Assembly: GCA_018065815.1 (NCBI GenBank)
Contig: JAGHSP010000045.1
Coordinates: 1 to 10,775, forward strand
Reading direction: 5' to 3'
Source of the DNA: Candidatus Sodaliphilus limicaballi
Lineage (GTDB): Bacteria > Bacteroidota > Bacteroidia > Bacteroidales > Muribaculaceae
Length of the DNA stretch: 10,775 bases
Made by a program: the position numbers and the translations under genes. Under the pieces are notes generated by a model that was not told the origin of the DNA, did no database searches, and was given only the letters and a program-made list of their open reading frames with translations. This document shows positions 6,829 to 10,775 of this stretch, one piece after another; position 1 is the first letter of the stretch, and every line of letters starts with the position of its first letter.

Positions 6829-7713
6829 TTAACGCTTCACCTGGCCTCCCAGGATGTCAAGCAGCTCGGTGGTGATGCCCTGCTGGCGCAGCTTGTTGTA
6901 CTCGAGGTTCAAAGCCTCCAGCAGCTCGCCGGCGTTGTCGCTTGCCGTCTGCATCGCCATCACGCGGGCCGACTGCTCGCTGGCGCTGCTCTCTGTGAAC
7001 ACCTCTTGCACCATGGCGCGCACATGAAGCGGCAGCACGCTGTTGAAGATAGTGGCAGCATCGGGCTCAAAGAGGCACATGCTGTTGGCAGCTCCGGCAT
7101 CAACGCCCTCCGACAGGCTCTCATATCTCACAGGAAGCAACTGCTCGCGCATGAACACCTGCTTGCTGGTCGACTTGAAGTGCATGTAGAGCAACTCCAC
7201 GCAGTCAAAGTCCTTGTTGAGGAAACGGGTCTTGAGCATGTCGGTGAAGTCATGCAGGTCGTCGCTTCCGCTGCGGGTGTTGACGTTGCAAGTCTCCACG
7301 TCAAGGTCTTCCGACTTGATTTTGAGCGATGCCTTGGTGAGTTTCTTGCCCACTGGCACGATTGTCACCTTCACTCCCTCGCCATATTGCTTGCGCACAT
7401 CGTCGATAGTGGCAAGCAACTGCTTGAATATGTTAATATTGAAAGCTCCGCACAGTCCGTCATCGCTACCGAACACCACCAGTGCCACGCTCTTCACATC
7501 ACGCTCGGTGATGAGAGGTGAGTTAAATTCCTGGTCTGTTACCAGCAAGTGGCTTATCACGTGCTGCACCATGTCGCGATAGGGCGACAGGCGCTGCAAC
7601 TGGGTTGTAGCCTTGCGCATCTTGGCCGATGAAATCATCTTCATCGCGCTGGTTGTCTTTTGGGTCGAAGCGACCGAGCCTATGCGGCTCTTGAGTTCTC
7701 TTAATGTTGACAT
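6829..7713 (-). CDS. atpG: F1Fo ATP synthase gamma subunit
   Basis: This 294-residue protein is the central rotor stalk of F1 that turns inside the alpha3-beta3 ring and couples c-ring rotation to ATP synthesis. The two long helices that form the coiled coil are recognisable at both ends: LRELKSRIGSVASTQKTTSAM (residues 4-24, with MKMISSAKMRKA following) and, at the C-terminus, RVMAMQTASDNAGELLEALN with EYNKLRQQGITTELLDILGG (about 250-290). The length is near the usual 285-295. It begins unusually far from atpA (167 nt) and has folded intergenic elements on both sides. No Shine-Dalgarno is visible. In Bacteroidota atpG is commonly the last gene of the atp operon, which matches here, since atpD does not follow. 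Confidence 0.96.
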   Translation of the reverse strand: MSTLRELKSRIGSVASTQKTTSAMKMISSAKMRKATTQLQRLSPYRDMVQHVISHLLVTDQEFNSPLITERDVKSVALVVFGSDDGLCGAFNINIFKQLLATIDDVRKQYGEGVKVTIVPVGKKLTKASLKIKSEDLDVETCNVNTRSGSDDLHDFTDMLKTRFLNKDFDCVELLYMHFKSTSKQVFMREQLLPVRYESLSEGVDAGAANSMCLFEPDAATIFNSVLPLHVRAMVQEVFTESSASEQSARVMAMQTASDNAGELLEALNLEYNKLRQQGITTELLDILGGQVKR

Positions 7714-7750
7714 ATCAGGTAGATATACATCAAATTATTGTTTAAAGTGT

Positions 7751-7870
7751 GTCCCGCAGGCGACTAGGCCCTCTGGTCCACTACCCTGTCGCCCCCTGCG
7801 TGCCCGGCATGAGCTAGGCACGCAGTAGCGAGGGTTATCTATCGGCAGGCTCTGTTTCTCAAGCCCGCCT
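7751..7870 (-). other. Folded intergenic element between atpA and atpG
   Basis: The 167-nt atpA-atpG gap holds no gene but has strong secondary structure. The first hairpin lies close after the atpA stop: GGCGGGCU (7869-7862) pairs with AGCCUGCC (7851-7844) around a 10-nt loop. Its one G-U pair is valid only in minus-strand RNA. The second hairpin spans 7835-7783: a perfect 9-bp stem (7796-7804 with 7817-7825) closes a 12-nt loop (7805-7816), then 3 bp (7790-7792 with 7828-7830) and 5 bp (7783-7787 with 7831-7835) across small internal loops, 17 bp in all. A weak third hairpin may lie near 7751-7765. No T-run follows any of them. The loop 7805-7814 is complementary to the element after atpG. 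Role unknown; processing or stability control of the polycistronic mRNA is one possibility. Confidence 0.6.
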
Positions 7871-7880
7871 AAAAGTTTTA

Positions 7881-9452
7881 TCAATACTTACCGGCAATAG
7901 CCTGTGCAGCAGCACGTATCTTGTCGGTAACGTCGTCGTCGATCTTGCCTGAGCGCAGCACGTCGAGCACGTCATGCTGGTGCTTAGCGCGCAAGTACTG
8001 GATAAACAGTTTCTCAAACTCGGCGACACTCTCGATGGGCACCTTCTGCAGCAGTCCGTTCACACCGCAGTAGATGATTGCAACCTGTTCCTCTACCAGC
8101 ATGGGCTCATACTGTGCCTGCACGAGCAGACGCTCGTTCTTGCGGCCGGTGTCGATGGTGCGGGCAGTCACGGGATCGATGTCGCCACCAAACTTGGTGA
8201 ACGCCTCGAGCTCACGGTACTGAGCCTGCGCTATCTTGAGAGTACCTGCAACCTTCTTCATACACTTGATCTGTGCGTTACCGCCCACACGAGACACCGA
8301 GATACCCACGTTCACAGCAGGACGCACACCTGCGTTGAACAGTGCGCTCTCCAGATAAATCTGGCCGTCGGTGATTGAAATCACGTTTGTGGGGATATAA
8401 GCACTCACGTCGCCGGCCTGGGTCTCAATGATGGGAAGTGCAGTGAGCGAACCGCCACCCTTCACAATGGGTTTCAACGCTGCGGGGAGGTCGTTCATCA
8501 CTGATGCCACATCCTGGTTGTCATTGATCTTGGCGGCACGCTCGAGCAAGCGGCTGTGCAGATAGAAGATATCACCGGGATAAGCCTCACGGCCCGAGGG
8601 ACGCTTGAGGATAAGTGAGATCTCACGATAAGCAACAGCGTGCTTCGACAAGTCGTCGTAGATCACGAGGGCATCGCGGCCGGTGTCGCGGAAATACTCA
8701 CCGATGGCAGCACCTGCAAAGGGGGCGTAGTAGCGCATTGAAGCCGAGTCGGCTGCTGTTGCGGCAACAACTACGGTGTAAGGCATTGCGCCCTGTTCAG
8801 TGAGTTTGTTTACAAGTGCAGCTACGGTAGATGCCTTCTGGCCGATAGCCACATAGATGCAATACACGGGCTTGCCTGCCTCGTAGTTAGCCTTCTGGTT
8901 GATGATTGTATCGATTGCAATAGCAGTCTTACCAATCTGGCGGTCTCCGATGATGAGCTCACGCTGTCCGCGGCCGATGGGAATCATCGAGTCAATAGCC
9001 TTGAGACCAGTCTGCAAGGGCTGGTTCACGGGCTGGCGGAAGATAACGCCGGGAGCCTTGCGCTCCAAGGGCAGACGCAGGCGCTCGCCTTCAATGTTGC
9101 CACGGCCGTCGATAGGCTCGGCAAGGACATTGACAACGCGGCCCAGCAGACCTTCACCCACCTGGATTGAAGCAATCTCGCCTGTGCGCTTCACCTTCAT
9201 ATTCTCAGCGATTGAATCCACTTCGTTGAGCAGAATCACACCCACATCGCTCTCCTCGAGGTTCATGGCAACGCCTGTCACGCCGTTCTCGAATTCCACG
9301 AGCTCGTTAGCCTCCACGTTGTCAAGGCCATACACGTGAGCCACACCGTCACCCACCTCAAGCACGGTGCCCACTTCTTCAAATGACACGCTGCGCTCGA
9401 TGTCGCTGAGTTGTTGTTTTAAAATATCACTAATTTCGCTTGGGTTTATCAT
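7881..9452 (-). CDS. atpA: F1Fo ATP synthase alpha subunit
   Basis: This 523-residue regulatory, non-catalytic nucleotide-binding subunit of F1 alternates with beta in the hexamer. It has the N-terminal beta barrel (about 25-95), the nucleotide-binding domain with P-loop GDRQIGKT (169-176, Lys175), VIYDDLSKHAVAYRE (263-277), SLTALPIIETQAGDVSAYIP (335-354), the signature PAVNVGISVSRVGG (378-391) with the arginine finger Arg388 that reaches the catalytic site of beta, and a C-terminal helical domain. The segment at about 308-334 is longer than in E. coli alpha. One small oddity is Ile173 in the P-loop where most alpha subunits have Thr. The start at 9452 follows the atpH stop by 6 nt. The stop is TGA. 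Confidence 0.97.
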   Translation of the reverse strand: MINPSEISDILKQQLSDIERSVSFEEVGTVLEVGDGVAHVYGLDNVEANELVEFENGVTGVAMNLEESDVGVILLNEVDSIAENMKVKRTGEIASIQVGEGLLGRVVNVLAEPIDGRGNIEGERLRLPLERKAPGVIFRQPVNQPLQTGLKAIDSMIPIGRGQRELIIGDRQIGKTAIAIDTIINQKANYEAGKPVYCIYVAIGQKASTVAALVNKLTEQGAMPYTVVVAATAADSASMRYYAPFAGAAIGEYFRDTGRDALVIYDDLSKHAVAYREISLILKRPSGREAYPGDIFYLHSRLLERAAKINDNQDVASVMNDLPAALKPIVKGGGSLTALPIIETQAGDVSAYIPTNVISITDGQIYLESALFNAGVRPAVNVGISVSRVGGNAQIKCMKKVAGTLKIAQAQYRELEAFTKFGGDIDPVTARTIDTGRKNERLLVQAQYEPMLVEEQVAIIYCGVNGLLQKVPIESVAEFEKLFIQYLRAKHQHDVLDVLRSGKIDDDVTDKIRAAAQAIAGKY

Positions 9453-9458
9453 CTCGCT

Positions 9459-9998
9459 TTAACTTAGGAGTTTTAAACGCAAATTCTTTAATTCATTCTT
9501 CACCGATGCGTCGAGAAGCACATCACCCACCTGCACGGTGAAACCGCCTATCAGGTCGGGGTTTATCTCCGAGACCACTTCAAATGTGTAGCCCTGAAGC
9601 TGCTTCTTCACCACATCAATGATTGCTTGCATCTCTTTCTCGGGCAGCTGGGCAGCCGTGGTAACGATAACCTCGGCTATGTTGTGCTTCTCGCGATAGA
9701 GTGCAACATAGGATAGAGCGATCTTACGCAAAAATTCGGCACGGTTGTTCCTAATAATCAGCATTATGAATTTCTCGAGCGAACTTCCGGGCTTGGCACC
9801 GGCAGCAAGCAGCATCACGCGACCCTTGTCCTCATTGGCGATATAAGGGTTGCGCATCACACGCTTGAGTTCGTCGATAGCCGTGTTGCGACCGCTCAGA
9901 GCACGCATCTGCTCGTAGATCTCGTCGCATTCTCCTGTCTCTATCGATAACTTATAGAGCGCCTTGGCATATCGGCTGGGGATAAGTCCGTCATTCAT
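9459..9998 (-). CDS. atpH: F1Fo ATP synthase delta subunit
   Basis: This 179-residue peripheral-stalk subunit, equivalent to mitochondrial OSCP, links the top of F1 alpha to the b subunits. The N-terminal helical domain starts with the usual RYAKALYKLSIE (9-20). The C-terminal part has the conserved pattern NPDLIGGFTVQVGDVLLDAS (145-164), followed by a final helix (KNELKNLRLKLL). The length matches the family (about 175-185). Its position between atpF and atpA, with 6-nt gaps on both sides, supports the call. The leader before the ATG is A/T-rich, with no Shine-Dalgarno. Confidence 0.95.
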   Translation of the reverse strand: MNDGLIPSRYAKALYKLSIETGECDEIYEQMRALSGRNTAIDELKRVMRNPYIANEDKGRVMLLAAGAKPGSSLEKFIMLIIRNNRAEFLRKIALSYVALYREKHNIAEVIVTTAAQLPEKEMQAIIDVVKKQLQGYTFEVVSEINPDLIGGFTVQVGDVLLDASVKNELKNLRLKLLS

Positions 9999-10004
9999 AA
10001 TGCG

Positions 10005-10502
10005 TTAATTTTTAGTCTCAACCTCATTCAAATATTTCTCGACCAGTTCTTGCTGGGCTTTGTCATTGCTCACATTAGAGCGCAACACTTTCTCTGCGAT
10101 TTGAAGTGCGATTTCGCTCACCTCTTGGCGCAGTTGTTTCTCGCTCTCTTTGCGAGCCTGCTCTATTGACAGCTGGGCAGCTTCGGCCACCTTCTTTGCC
10201 TCTACGGTCGCTTCACCGCGGGCGTCTGAGATGATCTGGTTGCGCATCTTGTTTGCGTCGCGCAAGATATCGGCCTGCTGCGAACGTGCCTCAGCAACTA
10301 ACTTGTCGGCTTCGGCCTTGGCATTGTCCAGCTGTGACTTTGCCTCCTGGGCATAAGCCACACCCTTGTCGATCAAGTCGGCACGCTCTTCCATCGATTT
10401 GATGATGAATGGCCACGCCCACTTGGCCAGGATGAAATAGAGGCACAAGAATGCCACAAACATCCAGAAGACCAGACCAAATTCAAGTTTGAATAGTTCC
10501 AT
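10005..10502 (-). CDS. atpF: F1Fo ATP synthase b subunit
   Basis: This 165-residue subunit of the stator stalk holds F1 against rotation. One N-terminal membrane helix (about residues 8-26, with aromatic residues WMFVAFLCLYFI) is followed by KWAWPFI and then a long charged Ala/Glu/Lys/Gln-rich helix (about 35-155) typical of the b-dimer coiled coil (for example AQEAKSQLDNAKAEADKLVA at 51-70). The extreme C-terminus (KYLNEVE) would contact delta. The length is usual (155-170). The gene starts 28 nt after atpE and ends 6 nt before atpH. Confidence 0.96.
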   Translation of the reverse strand: MELFKLEFGLVFWMFVAFLCLYFILAKWAWPFIIKSMEERADLIDKGVAYAQEAKSQLDNAKAEADKLVAEARSQQADILRDANKMRNQIISDARGEATVEAKKVAEAAQLSIEQARKESEKQLRQEVSEIALQIAEKVLRSNVSNDKAQQELVEKYLNEVETKN

Positions 10503-10530
10503 AAAGCAGAATTACGCCTTGAAAACTGAA

Positions 10531-10773
10531 TTATTGGATAAAGATAGCAAGGAAGCAAACGATCAGTGCCACGAATGCTACACCCTCGATAAGAGCGGCA
10601 ATCACGATCATGTTACTACGGATGTCACCTGCTGATTCGGGCTGGCGAGCGATTGACTCCATTGCCGAAGCACCAATTTTACCAATACCGATACCTGCTG
10701 CGATTGCTGCAATACCTGCACCCAGAGCTGCGCCAACGTTGGCCATAGCGTCTGCTAAAATCATTCCTAACAT
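10531..10773 (-). CDS. atpE: F1Fo ATP synthase c subunit
   Basis: This 80-residue hairpin of two membrane helices forms the rotor ring of Fo. Helix 1 is Gly/Ala-rich (about 13-36), the polar loop is ARQPE (42-46) and helix 2 (about 54-79) carries the ion-binding Glu63 in AALIEGVAF. The side residues known from Na+-binding c rings are not seen: Ile or another hydrophobic residue stands where Gln is expected in helix 1, and Gly64 follows Glu63 instead of Ser/Thr. This points to proton coupling, by inference. The ATG at 10773 is 2 nt from the window edge, so a longer N-terminus upstream cannot be excluded, and Met4 is also possible. atpB is expected just upstream. Confidence 0.94.
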   Translation of the reverse strand: MLGMILADAMANVGAALGAGIAAIAAGIGIGKIGASAMESIARQPESAGDIRSNMIVIAALIEGVAFVALIVCFLAIFIQ

Positions 10774-10775
10774 AG

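Noticed and set aside
7714..7750. A Bacteroidota-type promoter just upstream of atpG
   Set aside because: TAATTTG resembles the -7 box TAnnTTTG but is one base short, and no convincing upstream TTTG box is seen at the right distance.
7783..7835. Hairpin after atpA as an intrinsic terminator
   Set aside because: It is stable, but no T-run follows on the minus strand and atpG continues in the same direction.
10531..10773. A sodium-dependent c ring
   Set aside because: Glu63 is present, but the Gln in helix 1 and the Ser/Thr after the Glu that mark known Na+ sites are absent.

Overview
This window is a single-strand block of energy-metabolism genes from a Bacteroidota genome, most likely of the order Bacteroidales. 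The phylum call rests on three things: the ATP synthase gene order (E, F, H, A, G with no atpD after atpG), the general lack of Shine-Dalgarno sequences with A/T-rich leaders instead, and the character of the proteins, such as a NuoM with the PFHTWSPDGH motif. The family cannot be fixed by eye. All eleven genes lie on the minus strand, so transcription runs from high to low coordinates.

Layout in transcription order. The upstream part (10773 to 6829) is the second half of an F1Fo ATP synthase operon: atpE (c ring), atpF (b), atpH (delta), atpA (alpha) and atpG (gamma). atpB should lie just beyond the right edge. It is followed by the membrane half of a type I NADH dehydrogenase / complex I: nuoI (two [4Fe-4S] clusters), nuoJ and nuoK (small membrane subunits), and nuoL, nuoM and nuoN (three antiporter-like proton-pumping subunits), from 6722 to 240. 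A clear intrinsic terminator closes the series at 214-181. Beyond it, 1-178 is an array of 10-bp pyrimidine-rich tandem repeats.

Function. The nuo products move protons (or another cation) out of the cell using quinone reduction energy, and the atp products use that gradient to make ATP. Here the two sets are adjacent, co-directional and have no recognisable terminator between them, so they may be partly co-transcribed. nuoI is normally preceded by nuoH and, before it, nuoA-D. Here its upstream neighbour is atpG, so the nuo locus is split or rearranged in this genome.

Points that stand out: (i) the atp-nuo junction; (ii) two strongly folded intergenic elements on either side of atpG, with a 10-nt hairpin loop in one exactly complementary to part of the other; (iii) a NuoM without the TM7 lysine that is essential in E. 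coli; (iv) a seven-cysteine cluster in a predicted periplasmic loop of NuoN; (v) an 18-bp leader, 17/18 identical, at the starts of nuoL and nuoM; (vi) the 10-bp repeat array with a 40-bp higher-order pattern. I see no mobile element, CRISPR array, tRNA, rRNA or defence gene. The core genes themselves are ordinary.
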